Shown in pieces: positions 8,570 through 15,671 of a stretch of 64,000 bases of DNA. Made by a program: the position numbers and the translations under genes. Within the stretch, counting starts at the first letter, position 1. Every line of letters starts with the position of its first letter. The DNA is from Acidimicrobiales bacterium (GTDB lineage: Bacteria > Actinomycetota > Acidimicrobiia > Acidimicrobiales > JAHWLA01). The stretch spans positions 1 through 64,000 of the forward strand of contig DATLNE010000049.1 in NCBI GenBank assembly GCA_035536915.1, written 5' to 3'. Under the pieces are notes generated by a model. That model was not told the origin of the DNA. It saw nothing but the letters and a program-made list of their open reading frames with translations, and searched no databases.

Positions 8570-9763
8570 TCACAAGGCTGGTTCGAAGCCGCGGGGGTGA
8601 TCGGATTGCTCGACGCCGCAGGACTTGGTGCCACGGCGTGGCACATGCGGCAACGTCCCCGGTGGTCGGGTCGTGCGGGTGCGCCCTCTCGGGTCGGTGA
8701 CCACGAGGGTGCCGTCGGGCTTGAGCTTCTCGGACCAGCCCGGTTGGTGGCCCAAGTGGTGATGGCGACTGCACTTGAGCACCAGGTTGTCGAGGGCAGT
8801 GGTGCCGCCGTCGTGCCACGGCACCACGTGGTGGGCCTCGCACCACTGCGACGGCCGGTCGCAGCCCTCGAACCGGCAGTGCCGATCCCGCAGCACCAAC
8901 GCCGACCACAGCGGGGCTGGGATCGTCCGGGTGGAGGTGCCGTAGTCGAGGATGGTGCTGCGGCCGTCGGTGACTACTCGGTGGATGGCGGCGTCGCAGG
9001 CCAGGGTTTGCACCGACGCACCGTCGAGCAGCCCGCCGCCCACGAAGCTGCCGCCCTTGCCGGCACGTAGGGCTTCGTAGTCGACCACCACGTTGAGGTG
9101 CGGGCGGTGCCGTCCGCCGCGGCGACCGCTCTGGTGGTCGAGGAAGAACCTGCAGACATCGACCAGTGCATCGGCCCGTCGCTGCGACGGCAGCACGTCG
9201 GGGTCGTCGACCATCGCCAATCGCAGCGCCGTCGCCACCGTCTCGCCGCTCAGCGCGTCGAGGGATCCCGTCAGTTCCCATTGGCCGTCCAACGTCTCCG
9301 ACAGGTGGACGCCCTTCTCGAACGTCGGCTCGATGTCGAGCATGGCCTTCCACTGCTGCATGGCCAACGCGGTGTCGGCGACCGACAGGTCGGCCAACGC
9401 GGGCACCACCGCCGACTCGTGCTCGGGAAATTCCGGCGTGGCGTTGCGCACGATCGCTTGCACCTGGCCGCCCGACAGAGCCCCTGACAACCAGCACGCT
9501 GCCGTCATCGGCAGGGTGCGGAGCTTCTTCGCGGTGGACGCCACCGTCTTCGCGGTGCTCGCCGTCATGCCTGCGTGGTGCCGGAGCCAGGCCGTCATCG
9601 ACGTGGCTCCGTCGAGCTCCCACATCGCCTCGGCGTCGAACTCGCCGACCGCCGCCGCCAGCCTGGCGTTGAGCAGGTCCGCCACCTTCAAGACCTCTGC
9701 CAGGGCGTCGCCGTCGAGCGGAACTTCAAGCTTTTCGACGACGTCCCGCAGTTCTCCAACCAC
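8570..9763 (-). CDS. DUF222 / 13E12-type HNH endonuclease-like protein, copy 1
   Basis: 397 residues. The N-terminal DUF222 region (residues ~1-300) is helical, with ATSMTAWLRHHAGM and LPMTAACWLSGALSGGQV. The C-terminal HNH nuclease motif has the usual layout: CRFEGCDRP, CEAHHVVPW, GGTTALDNLVLKCSRHH. This is the family called 13E12 repeat proteins in mycobacteria; the biochemical role is unproven, probably DNA nicking or cleavage. The start is GTG 9763: a promoter places transcription there or very near, so the mRNA is probably leaderless, and codons upstream overlap the LexA box. It is nearly identical to the protein at 21605-22882 apart from the last ~28 residues. Confidence 0.85.
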   Translation of the reverse strand: MVGELRDVVEKLEVPLDGDALAEVLKVADLLNARLAAAVGEFDAEAMWELDGATSMTAWLRHHAGMTASTAKTVASTAKKLRTLPMTAACWLSGALSGGQVQAIVRNATPEFPEHESAVVPALADLSVADTALAMQQWKAMLDIEPTFEKGVHLSETLDGQWELTGSLDALSGETVATALRLAMVDDPDVLPSQRRADALVDVCRFFLDHQSGRRGGRHRPHLNVVVDYEALRAGKGGSFVGGGLLDGASVQTLACDAAIHRVVTDGRSTILDYGTSTRTIPAPLWSALVLRDRHCRFEGCDRPSQWCEAHHVVPWHDGGTTALDNLVLKCSRHHHLGHQPGWSEKLKPDGTLVVTDPRGRTRTTRPPGTLPHVPRRGTKSCGVEQSDHPRGFEPAL

Positions 9764-9810
9764 GCTCTGATCGTACACATGTTCGATCGGCAAATCAAGC
9801 AAAAACCCTT
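8661..9810 (-). repeat. Dispersed direct repeat, copy 1 (HNH cassette)
   Basis: This 1,150-base block matches 21780-22929, also exactly 1,150 bases, in the same orientation with scattered substitutions and apparently no net insertion or deletion. It covers most of the DUF222-HNH gene, the promoter and the start of the hairpin. Flanks outside the block are unrelated. Confidence 0.8.
9770..9798 (-). promoter_or_regulatory. LexA-box promoter of HNH copy 1
   Basis: On the minus strand: TTGATT (-35, 9793-9798), a 17-base spacer, TACGAT (-10, 9770-9775), six bases, then the GTG start. The 16-mer TCGAACATGTGTACGA (9771-9786) differs at one base from the actinobacterial SOS box TCGAAC-N4-GTTCGA and covers the -10. 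LexA bound here would block the promoter until DNA damage. Confidence 0.75.
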
Positions 9811-9830
9811 ATAAGCACAGGTGTTTTTGC
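9799..9830 (-). terminator. Hairpin between ion-channel-like gene and HNH promoter
   Basis: GCAAAAAC (9799-9806) and GTTTTTGC (9823-9830) are perfect complements around a 16-base loop. It is 11 bases past the stop of the minus-strand gene ending at 9841, so it can end that transcript. A similar but not identical hairpin sits at the same place before HNH copy 2. Confidence 0.55.
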
Positions 9831-9840
9831 CCCGCACGCC

Positions 9841-10500
9841 TTAGCCCGGCTCTCGTCGGCCCCCCAGGAAGAACGCGCCGAGCGCGCCGGCGAGTGCAGC
9901 GAAGAACACCGTCGCGTACAAGGCCAGCGCGATGTCCATCGTCGCCACCACTGCGCCGTCAGCCCCGACCGGCTCGCCGCTCACCGCCGCCAGCGCAGCG
10001 CGGTGCAGCGACTGGCCGTAGGTGAGGCCGGGGCCGTACTCGTACAGCACTTGGCCTGCTGCCAGCACCACCCCGACGGTGACCGAGACGAGCCACGCCA
10101 CCCGGCTCGTCAACTGGCGGGCGGCGGTCCTGGTGCCGCGAACCGACGTCGACACCGCCCTCGCCACCCGCGCGCTCCTCGTGAACGCCCGCAGGAATCG
10201 CAAGAAGGGGACGGCCAGGAAGGCGAGCTGCCACCAGTTGCGACGCAGGAACGCACTCGTCGACGGCGCGATGACGACCCGGAGGAGGAACTCCAGCGCG
10301 AACAACGCCCACAGCGCCCAGCCCGCCACGAACCACACGGACTTCCACCCGCTGCCCGACGGCGTGACGCCGTCGGCCACGATGACGAGCACGAGCAGGA
10401 TGCCCGCGACGGTGAACGGCACGTCGAGCCACGCGGCGATCGACTCGGCCAGGCGTTCCCGATCCGTCCTCTGGCGTCCGGATGCGTGCGGTTGGGCCAC
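9841..10500 (-). CDS. Voltage-gated ion-channel-like membrane protein lacking a K+ filter
   Basis: 219 residues resembling the ion transport (VIC) family. Helices are at ~25-45 (FTVAGILLVLVIVADGV), ~55-75, ~85-103 with an S4-like Arg-rich stretch (FLRFLRAFTRSARVARAVSTSVRGTR), then ~135-155 and ~190-212. Between the last two lies the pore-loop position, SLHRAALAAVSGEPVGADG, where a potassium channel would have TxGYGD. That filter is absent, so ion selectivity, or channel activity at all, is uncertain. Start is GTG 10500. It lies 42 bases downstream of the GerMN lipoprotein and may be the last gene of that operon. Confidence 0.6.
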   Translation of the reverse strand: MAQPHASGRQRTDRERLAESIAAWLDVPFTVAGILLVLVIVADGVTPSGSGWKSVWFVAGWALWALFALEFLLRVVIAPSTSAFLRRNWWQLAFLAVPFLRFLRAFTRSARVARAVSTSVRGTRTAARQLTSRVAWLVSVTVGVVLAAGQVLYEYGPGLTYGQSLHRAALAAVSGEPVGADGAVVATMDIALALYATVFFAALAGALGAFFLGGRREPG

Positions 10501-10542
10501 CGCGCCGTCAGTACCCGGCGGCGTTGCCGTCTACGCCGCCCC

Positions 10543-11109
10543 TCACGAGGGGACAGCCTTGAGCCCGGGGAAGTCCGCCCGTCGCAGTGGCCCGCTCCGC
10601 AGCCCGCCGTCGGGCGTCGGCACCTCGATGGGCTCGCCGTCCACGGTGATCGACACCGCCTCGATGTCGGCCAACCCGGTCACCGTGTAGACGAACTGCG
10701 CCACGGCCACCACTTGGTCTTCCGAGCGAGCTTGGGCAAACGGCGACGACAGGTCGATGCGGGCGACGCGGTCCTCCGCCACCGCCTGGCGCACACGCGT
10801 CGACGGCCCCACTGCGCTGTGGAGGCCCGCTGCTGCTTCTTCCTTCGACGGGCCCGCGATGAGGGCGTGCACTGCGCCGTCGACCGTCACCGGCTCGACG
10901 GCGCGGGCGACGGCGACGAGGTCGACGCCGCGCACGAGGAACACGGAGATCGACACCGCGCCGGGCCGCGAGGCCGGGGGCGGGTCGACCAAGGCAACGG
11001 CGCCTTGGTCCCCCAAGCGCTCGGCGCTGTCCTGGGTGGGCACCCCGCAGGCGACGAGCAACGACAGCGCCAAGCAACCCACGGAGCGCACCAGCCGCAG
11101 CCTGCTCAT
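10543..11109 (-). CDS. GerMN-domain lipoprotein, short LpqB-like
   Basis: 188 residues. The lipoprotein signal MSRLRLVRSVGCLALSLLVAC puts the acylated Cys near residue 21. A GerMN domain follows (about residues 50-165: SISVFLVRG, ALIAGPSKEE, RIDLSSPFAQ, VAQFVYTVTGL). In mycobacteria LpqB, a lipoprotein with GerMN plus a beta-propeller, is encoded next to MtrA-MtrB and affects the kinase. Here the same order holds, kinase then GerMN lipoprotein, but the propeller is missing. The ATG overlaps the kinase stop by four bases. Probable role: envelope partner of the sensor kinase (inference). Confidence 0.8.
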   Translation of the reverse strand: MSRLRLVRSVGCLALSLLVACGVPTQDSAERLGDQGAVALVDPPPASRPGAVSISVFLVRGVDLVAVARAVEPVTVDGAVHALIAGPSKEEAAAGLHSAVGPSTRVRQAVAEDRVARIDLSSPFAQARSEDQVVAVAQFVYTVTGLADIEAVSITVDGEPIEVPTPDGGLRSGPLRRADFPGLKAVPS

Positions 11110-12455
11110 TCGGCCACCGCCGGCAGCTCCACGACGAAACGGGCGCCGCCGCCCTCCCGGTCCTCCACCCAGGCACGGCCGCCGTGCACGCGGACGTGCT
11201 CGCGCACCAACGCCAAGCCGAGCCCGATGCCGCCCGGCCGCGACCCGCTCGACGGCCCGCGGGCGAAACGCTCGAAGACACGCTCCTGCTGGTCGGCGGG
11301 CACCCCGGGGCCGCGGTCGTCGAACACCACCAGCGCCTTGTCGCCTTCCCGACGCACGCGCACCACCTCGACGCCTCCGGCGTGGGCCGCCGCGTTCTCG
11401 ACCAGGTTCACCACGACCTGCTCCAAGCGGCGCTTGTCGCCCCGCACCCGCACCGGCTCGGGTCCCTCGACCGCCACGGGCGCGCCTCGGGAGGCGGCGT
11501 GCACGAGGGCGCCCAAGTCGACGGTCTCGAACTCGGCCGCGGTGGGCTCCTGGTCGGCGCGCGAGATCTCCAGCAGGTCCCGCACCAACCGGTCGAAGCG
11601 GTCGACCTCGGCGGCCAGCACGTCGAACGCACGCCGTCCCCGGTCGTCCATCGACTCGCGCCGCGTCCGCATGACCTGGACCGCCGACTTCAAGGCGGTG
11701 ACGGGCGAGCGCAACTCGTGGCTCACGTCGGCGGCAAAGCGGCGGTCCCGGGCCATGCGCCGTTCGAGCGACTCCGCCATGGCGTTGAAGCTGTCGGCCA
11801 GCGCCACCAACTCGGCGTCGCCCGCAGCGTCGAGCCGCGCATCGAGGCTCCCCGATGCGATCTTCTCGGCGGCCGAGCCGATGTCGGCAATGGGCCGCAA
11901 CACCCGGCGACTGGCCCACGCGCCCAAGCCGACGCACCCGGCCACCGTCGCCGCGCCCGCCAGCGCCAGCGCATACCGAAGGGCGCGCAGCGTGCGCTCC
12001 AACTCCGTCAGGGGGAAGACCTCGAAGTAGGCGTCGCCGTCGGGCAGCGGGAGCCCCACCGCCAGCGCCGGCTCTCGGCCCAAGCGGAAGCGCTGCCTGC
12101 CCGCTTGGCGATCGTCGACCACGAGCTCACGAAGGTCGGCGGGCAGCGCGTCTCGGCCCACGGCCACCGACGTGGCGAACCACTCGCCGCCGTGCAGGAC
12201 GACCGAACGCGAGGTCTCCCGCGTCTCCAGCGCCCCCAGCAGCCGGGGCAACCCGGAGTCGGGCACCCGCACGAGCGTGGCCACAAGGCGGGCGTTGGCC
12301 CGTGCCTGCCGGGCTGCCGAGGACTGGCGCTGGTCGAGCAGGTAGTCGCGGGCCAGGACGTGGGTGAGCACGGCGAGCGCGGTCACCAGGAACAGGCCGC
12401 CGACGGCGAAGGCGAGGATGAGCCGGTCCCGCAGGCGACGGCTCCGAAGTCGCAC
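11106..12455 (-). CDS. Sensor histidine kinase, MtrB-like
   Basis: 449 residues. TM1 is at ~12-32, an extracytoplasmic sensor region at ~33-150, and TM2 at ~152-172 (ALALAGAATVAGCVGLGAWA). A HAMP linker follows (RRVLRPIADIGSAAEKIASG), then the dimerisation/phosphoacceptor segment RRFAADVSHELRSPVTAL with the conserved His at ~245. The ATPase domain shows N box VVNLVENAAAHAGG, G1 DDRGPGVP, F box ERFARG and G2 GIGLGLALV. It phosphorylates itself and probably the regulator encoded 16 bases upstream. Start GTG 12455. MtrB is the nearest described system by gene order and architecture; the signal is unknown. Confidence 0.9.
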   Translation of the reverse strand: MRLRSRRLRDRLILAFAVGGLFLVTALAVLTHVLARDYLLDQRQSSAARQARANARLVATLVRVPDSGLPRLLGALETRETSRSVVLHGGEWFATSVAVGRDALPADLRELVVDDRQAGRQRFRLGREPALAVGLPLPDGDAYFEVFPLTELERTLRALRYALALAGAATVAGCVGLGAWASRRVLRPIADIGSAAEKIASGSLDARLDAAGDAELVALADSFNAMAESLERRMARDRRFAADVSHELRSPVTALKSAVQVMRTRRESMDDRGRRAFDVLAAEVDRFDRLVRDLLEISRADQEPTAAEFETVDLGALVHAASRGAPVAVEGPEPVRVRGDKRRLEQVVVNLVENAAAHAGGVEVVRVRREGDKALVVFDDRGPGVPADQQERVFERFARGPSSGSRPGGIGLGLALVREHVRVHGGRAWVEDREGGGARFVVELPAVAE

Positions 12456-12471
12456 GGTCGGCGGCCGCGGC

Positions 12472-13158
12472 TTAGGGGACGACCTTGTAGCCCAGGCCGC
12501 GCACCGTCTGCACGTACCGGGGCGACGCCGGGTCGTCCTCGATCTTGGTGCGCAAGCGGCGGATGTGGACGTCGACCAGCTTGGCCTCGCCGAAGTAGCC
12601 GTAGCCCCACACCTGCGACAGCAGTGTCTCCCGGGAGAACACCCGGTTGGGCGCCGCCGCCATCTCGCACAACAAGCGGAACTCGGTGCGGGTGAGGTGC
12701 ACGGGTTCGCCCCGACGACGCACCAGGCCCTCGTCGGGCACCACCTCGATCTCCTCGCCCAGCCGGATCACCTTGGACGCGCTGTCGCCGAAGCCGCGCA
12801 CCCGGCGCAGCAACGCCCGCAGTCGGGCCGTCAGCTCCTTGGGCTCGAACGGCTTGCTGACGTAGTCGTCGGCGCCTGCTTCGAGGCCGGCGACCACGTC
12901 GAAGGCGTCGGAGCGAGCGGTGACCATGATGATGGGCACGTCGCTGCGCTTGCGGATCTCGCGACAACAGTCGAAGCCGTTCAGCGACGGCAGCATGATG
13001 TCGAGCAGCACGCAATCGGCGGGCAGGCGCTCGAAGCGTTGCAGCCCTTCTTCGGCCGAGGTGGCCTCGTCGACGGTGTAGCCCTCGTCTTCGAGCACCA
13101 GGCGCGTGGTGGCCCGGATCGAGTCGTCGTCCTCGATGATCAGGATGCGGCCCGACAC
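12472..13158 (-). CDS. OmpR-family response regulator, MtrA-like
   Basis: 228 residues. The receiver domain (~1-120) has acidic pocket IIEDDDSIRAT, phosphoacceptor Asp in CVLLDIMLPSLNGF, Thr in MVTARSD and Lys in YVSKPF. The C-terminal winged helix (~135-228) has LTRTEFRLLCEMA, VFSRETLLSQVWGYGY, LVDVHIRRLRTKIEDD and VRGLGYKVV. I chose GTG 13158 (VSGRILIIEDDD); the frame runs further upstream, but that part overlaps the preceding small gene. Binds tandem direct repeats as a dimer in this family; candidate sites are at 14091 and 23013. Confidence 0.88.
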   Translation of the reverse strand: MSGRILIIEDDDSIRATTRLVLEDEGYTVDEATSAEEGLQRFERLPADCVLLDIMLPSLNGFDCCREIRKRSDVPIIMVTARSDAFDVVAGLEAGADDYVSKPFEPKELTARLRALLRRVRGFGDSASKVIRLGEEIEVVPDEGLVRRRGEPVHLTRTEFRLLCEMAAAPNRVFSRETLLSQVWGYGYFGEAKLVDVHIRRLRTKIEDDPASPRYVQTVRGLGYKVVP

Positions 13159-13352
13159 CGGGGCAACGCTAGCCCCGTCGGCTTCGGCCGCAACGGGCAG
13201 CACGACGGCGCAGGCTCGATGCGGGCGTTGAGGCCGCTCTCCTCGGCGGCCTCGATCCATTCACGCAAGTGGGCGCGGGCCTCCGCGTCGAGGGCGCCAC
13301 GGGCCTCGATGACGACGTCGTCGTCTTCCACTCGCACATGCAACTCGTACAT
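13140..13352 (-). CDS. Small protein between STAS genes and response regulator, unknown
   Basis: 70 residues, MYELHVRVEDDDVVIEARG then ALDAEARAHLREWIEAAEESG, predicted as beta-beta-alpha, with a Pro/Cys-rich C-terminus (PSCCPLRPKPTG). Its ATG shares one base with the STAS-1 stop (TGATG), and its 3' end overlaps the regulator start by 19 bases, so it is embedded in the operon and probably translated by coupling. I do not recognise a family; the first half could be half of a STAS-like or dodecin-like fold. The last 25 residues may simply be overlap with the regulator gene. Confidence 0.5.
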   Translation of the reverse strand: MYELHVRVEDDDVVIEARGALDAEARAHLREWIEAAEESGLNARIEPAPSCCPLRPKPTGLALPRCRAAS

Positions 13353-13705
13353 CAGGCGAACACCAGCTCTCGGCATATCCCGGCGGCACGGACGATGCGG
13401 GCCACCGCGGGGCTGGGCAGGACGGCCACGCAGCCACCGACGTCTTCGATGGAGCGCACGAGGTCGGCGAGAGCCCGCATGCCCGCGCAGTCGACGAAGC
13501 CCACCGCTCGAAGGTCGATCTCGTAGCAGGCGCAGCGCGCCAGGCCCGGCTCTCGGGCTACGGCTCGCAGGTGCTCGCCCGTCGCCAGGTCGAGCTCCCC
13601 TGCGAGCCGCAGCCGTACTGTGCCGCCCCGAAGCCGTTCCCCGGTCACGCGCAGACCCTGGGGAAGGAGAGCGTGCGAGGGTGTGGCCTCCGCTCCTGCC
13701 GTCAT
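13352..13705 (-). CDS. STAS-domain protein with Cys at the phosphorylation site
   Basis: 117 residues, anti-sigma-factor-antagonist fold: VRLRLAGELDLATGEHLRAV, then EIDLRAVGFVDCAGMRALADL, then VAVLPSPAVARIVRAAG. In classical antagonists (SpoIIAA, RsbV) the residue after FVD is Ser, phosphorylated by a partner kinase; here it is Cys (FVDCAG), so ordinary Ser phosphorylation is not possible. The ATG overlaps the STAS-2 stop by four bases. It may be a constitutive or redox-responsive partner, or a regulator of the kinase in the same operon (inference). Confidence 0.8.
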   Translation of the reverse strand: MTAGAEATPSHALLPQGLRVTGERLRGGTVRLRLAGELDLATGEHLRAVAREPGLARCACYEIDLRAVGFVDCAGMRALADLVRSIEDVGGCVAVLPSPAVARIVRAAGICRELVFA

Positions 13706-14034
13706 CCCGCCGGGCCGCCGGCGGTGACGAGGCCGTCGACGACCGGCGCCAACCGGTCGAGGCCGATGGAGCGGAGCAGGCGGCGCATATGCGCGGCGGG
13801 CACGGACACGACGACGCCCGTGCCCGCCGCTTGGAGGTTGCGGACGCCCGCCGCGAGTGCGGCAATGCCCGCCGAATCGACGAAGGTGACGCCCGCCATG
13901 TCGACAACGAGCTCGTGCGGCGTCCCGGCCCGAGCAAAGGTGCCGTGCAGCGATGGGGCCGTGAAGCTGTCGAGCTCGCCCGCCAGCGAGCAGATCACCG
14001 TGTCGTCCTGCGTCCTTGTCGTCGAAGTGAGCAC
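13702..14034 (-). CDS. STAS-domain anti-sigma-factor antagonist
   Basis: 110 residues: DDTVICSLAGELDSFTAPSL, ELVVDMAGVTFVDSAGIAAL with the conserved phosphorylatable Ser, and VVSVPAAHMRRLLRSIGL. First gene of the operon. The GTG at 14034 follows AGGAGG at the ideal 5-base spacing, which settles the start; the frame upstream of it is antisense to the permease gene. No anti-sigma kinase or sigma factor is encoded in this window, so its partner is elsewhere or it acts on the two-component system. Confidence 0.85.
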   Translation of the reverse strand: MLTSTTRTQDDTVICSLAGELDSFTAPSLHGTFARAGTPHELVVDMAGVTFVDSAGIAALAAGVRNLQAAGTGVVVSVPAAHMRRLLRSIGLDRLAPVVDGLVTAGGPAG

Positions 14035-14090
14035 CGGAACCTCCTGCGTCGAAGTGTGGCAAGGCCACCCTGCGATCCCGCTTCGAAAAG

Positions 14091-14107
14091 GTTGCATTCG
14101 GGTTACG
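14091..14107. promoter_or_regulatory. Direct-repeat box, candidate response-regulator site
   Basis: GTTGCA, five bases, GTTACG: two half-sites with an 11-base period, as OmpR-family regulators bind. It lies in the divergent gap between STAS-2 (start 14034) and the permease (start 14156). The core GGTTGCA-n-TCGGGTTAC recurs at 23012-23028. It is a candidate autoregulatory site for the MtrA-like protein. Confidence 0.45.
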
Positions 14108-14155
14108 AAGGATGGTCCTGGCCTCATCCGAGGCGCTCCGGGGTACGAAAGCACG

Positions 14156-15235
14156 GTGACGAACGACCGGGGCCGCAGTGGGGGCTCGGCTCCGCGGGTG
14201 CACCCGGCGATCGACCGGCTGGCCGCGTACGCGTGGCGCTTCGTCGTACTGGCGGCCGCGGGCTGGGGACTCCTGTGGCTCCTCCAGGCGCTCCGGCTCG
14301 TCGTGTTCCCGGTGATCGCCGCCCTTTTCCTCACCGTCGCCCTCACCGTGCCTGCACGCGCGCTGCGCCGCCACGGGTGGCCGCCGCTGCTCGCCACCTG
14401 GGCCGTGTTCCTCGGGTTCCTGGGCGTGGTGGTGGCCGCCGTCGCCTTGGTGGTGCCCGCCTTCGCCGAAGAGTTCAGCCGCCTGCCGCCCACGCTCGAC
14501 GACGGCTTCGAGCGCGTCAAGACGTGGCTGGCGGACGACTCGCCGGTCCCCGTCGACCGGGCCCGCCTGGACGAGCTGCAGTCGCAGTTCGGCGACGTCC
14601 TGCGGGGCTCGGTGGCGTCGCCCGGCGGGTTCGTGCTGCGAGGCGCGGTGCTGGTCGTGGAACTGCTGGCGGGCTTGTTGCTCGCGCTGGTGCTCGCCTT
14701 CTTCTTCGTCAAGGACGGCGAGCGCTTCCAACGGGCGGCCATGGCCGCTCTTCCTGAAGAACGGCGTCCCCTGGCGGGCCGGTTGGCGGGCCGCGCCTGG
14801 CAGACGTTGGGCGGCTACCTGCGCGGCGCCGCCATGCTGGGCGCGGTCGAAGCGGCGATCATGGCGGTCACCCTGGCCCTGGTCTCGGGCGGGCTCATCC
14901 TCCCTGTGGTGGTGCTCACGTTCGCCGCCGCCTTTGTGCCGTTCGTCGGCGCCGCGGTGGCAGGCATCACGGCCGTGCTGGTGACGCTGGTGACCGCCGG
15001 GTTCGTGCCTGCGCTGATCGTCGCCGGCGTCGCCCTTGCCGTCCAGCAGCTCGACAACGACCTCTTGGCGCCCATCGTCTACGGCAGGGCGCTCAACCTC
15101 CATCCCGTCGTCATCCTGCTTGCCGTCGCGGGCGGGGCGTCGGTCGGGGGCTTCGTCGGCGCCTTCCTGGCCGTGCCCGTCACCGCCACCGTCGTCAACG
15201 TCGCCTCCGAAGCACGGGAGCCGACCGAGAGCTGA
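14156..15235 (+). CDS. AI-2E family transporter (PerM/YdiK-like permease)
   Basis: 359 residues, about eight membrane helices. N-terminal helices ~28-95 are followed by a long extracytoplasmic amphipathic stretch (~110-165, FAEEFSRLPPTLDDGFERVKTW). The family C-terminal block comes next: VLAFFFVKDGERF, GRAWQTLGGYLRGAAMLGAVEA, LTFAAAFVPFVGAAVAG and QQLDNDLLAPIVYGRALNLHP. The family was named for an autoinducer exporter, but members also move ions or other small molecules, so the cargo is open. GTG 14156 is six bases after TACGAA, which may be a weak -10 of a leaderless transcript. Confidence 0.85.
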   Translation: MTNDRGRSGGSAPRVHPAIDRLAAYAWRFVVLAAAGWGLLWLLQALRLVVFPVIAALFLTVALTVPARALRRHGWPPLLATWAVFLGFLGVVVAAVALVVPAFAEEFSRLPPTLDDGFERVKTWLADDSPVPVDRARLDELQSQFGDVLRGSVASPGGFVLRGAVLVVELLAGLLLALVLAFFFVKDGERFQRAAMAALPEERRPLAGRLAGRAWQTLGGYLRGAAMLGAVEAAIMAVTLALVSGGLILPVVVLTFAAAFVPFVGAAVAGITAVLVTLVTAGFVPALIVAGVALAVQQLDNDLLAPIVYGRALNLHPVVILLAVAGGASVGGFVGAFLAVPVTATVVNVASEAREPTES

Positions 15236-15271
15236 TCGCAGTCCACCTCGAACAAGACAAAGGAGCCGCGT

Positions 15272-15667
15272 ATGTCCGGCCTCGCCATCATCACCGAAGC
15301 GTGCATCGACGTGAAGGACCGGGCCTGCGTCGACGTGTGCCCGGTGCAGTGCATCTACGAGTACGACGCCGCCAAGGACGTGTTGTTCTCGGAGGACACC
15401 CCGGGCAGCGGCGACATCGCCACGACGCACGCGCCGAACCCCGACGCCATCGCCGTCTTCGGTAACAGCCTGCTCTACGTGAACACAGAGGAGTGCACGG
15501 CGTGCACCGCCTGCTACCAGCCCGACATCTGCCCGGTGGGCGCCATCTACCCCGAAGACGAGCTTCCTGACGGCACCTCGTCGGCCAAGTACAACTCCGA
15601 CGACCCCAACAAGGGGAACGACCACAGCTTCTTCGCCTCGCATACGCGAGCGGTGTTCGCCGACTAG
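15272..15667 (+). CDS. Two-cluster ferredoxin
   Basis: 131 residues, cytoplasmic electron carrier. Cluster-binding cysteines lie in CIDVKDRACVDVCPVQCIY (first motif) and ECTACTACYQPDICPVGAIY (second motif), giving eight Cys for two iron-sulfur clusters. About 48 residues (YDAAKDVLFSEDTPGSGD onward) separate the motifs, longer than in the shortest bacterial ferredoxins but usual for actinobacterial ones. AAAGGAG lies seven bases before the ATG. It is 36 bases after the permease, same strand; partners are not obvious, although the molybdenum enzyme at 28-30 kb could need such a carrier. Confidence 0.85.
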   Translation: MSGLAIITEACIDVKDRACVDVCPVQCIYEYDAAKDVLFSEDTPGSGDIATTHAPNPDAIAVFGNSLLYVNTEECTACTACYQPDICPVGAIYPEDELPDGTSSAKYNSDDPNKGNDHSFFASHTRAVFAD

Positions 15668-15671
15668 CGAC

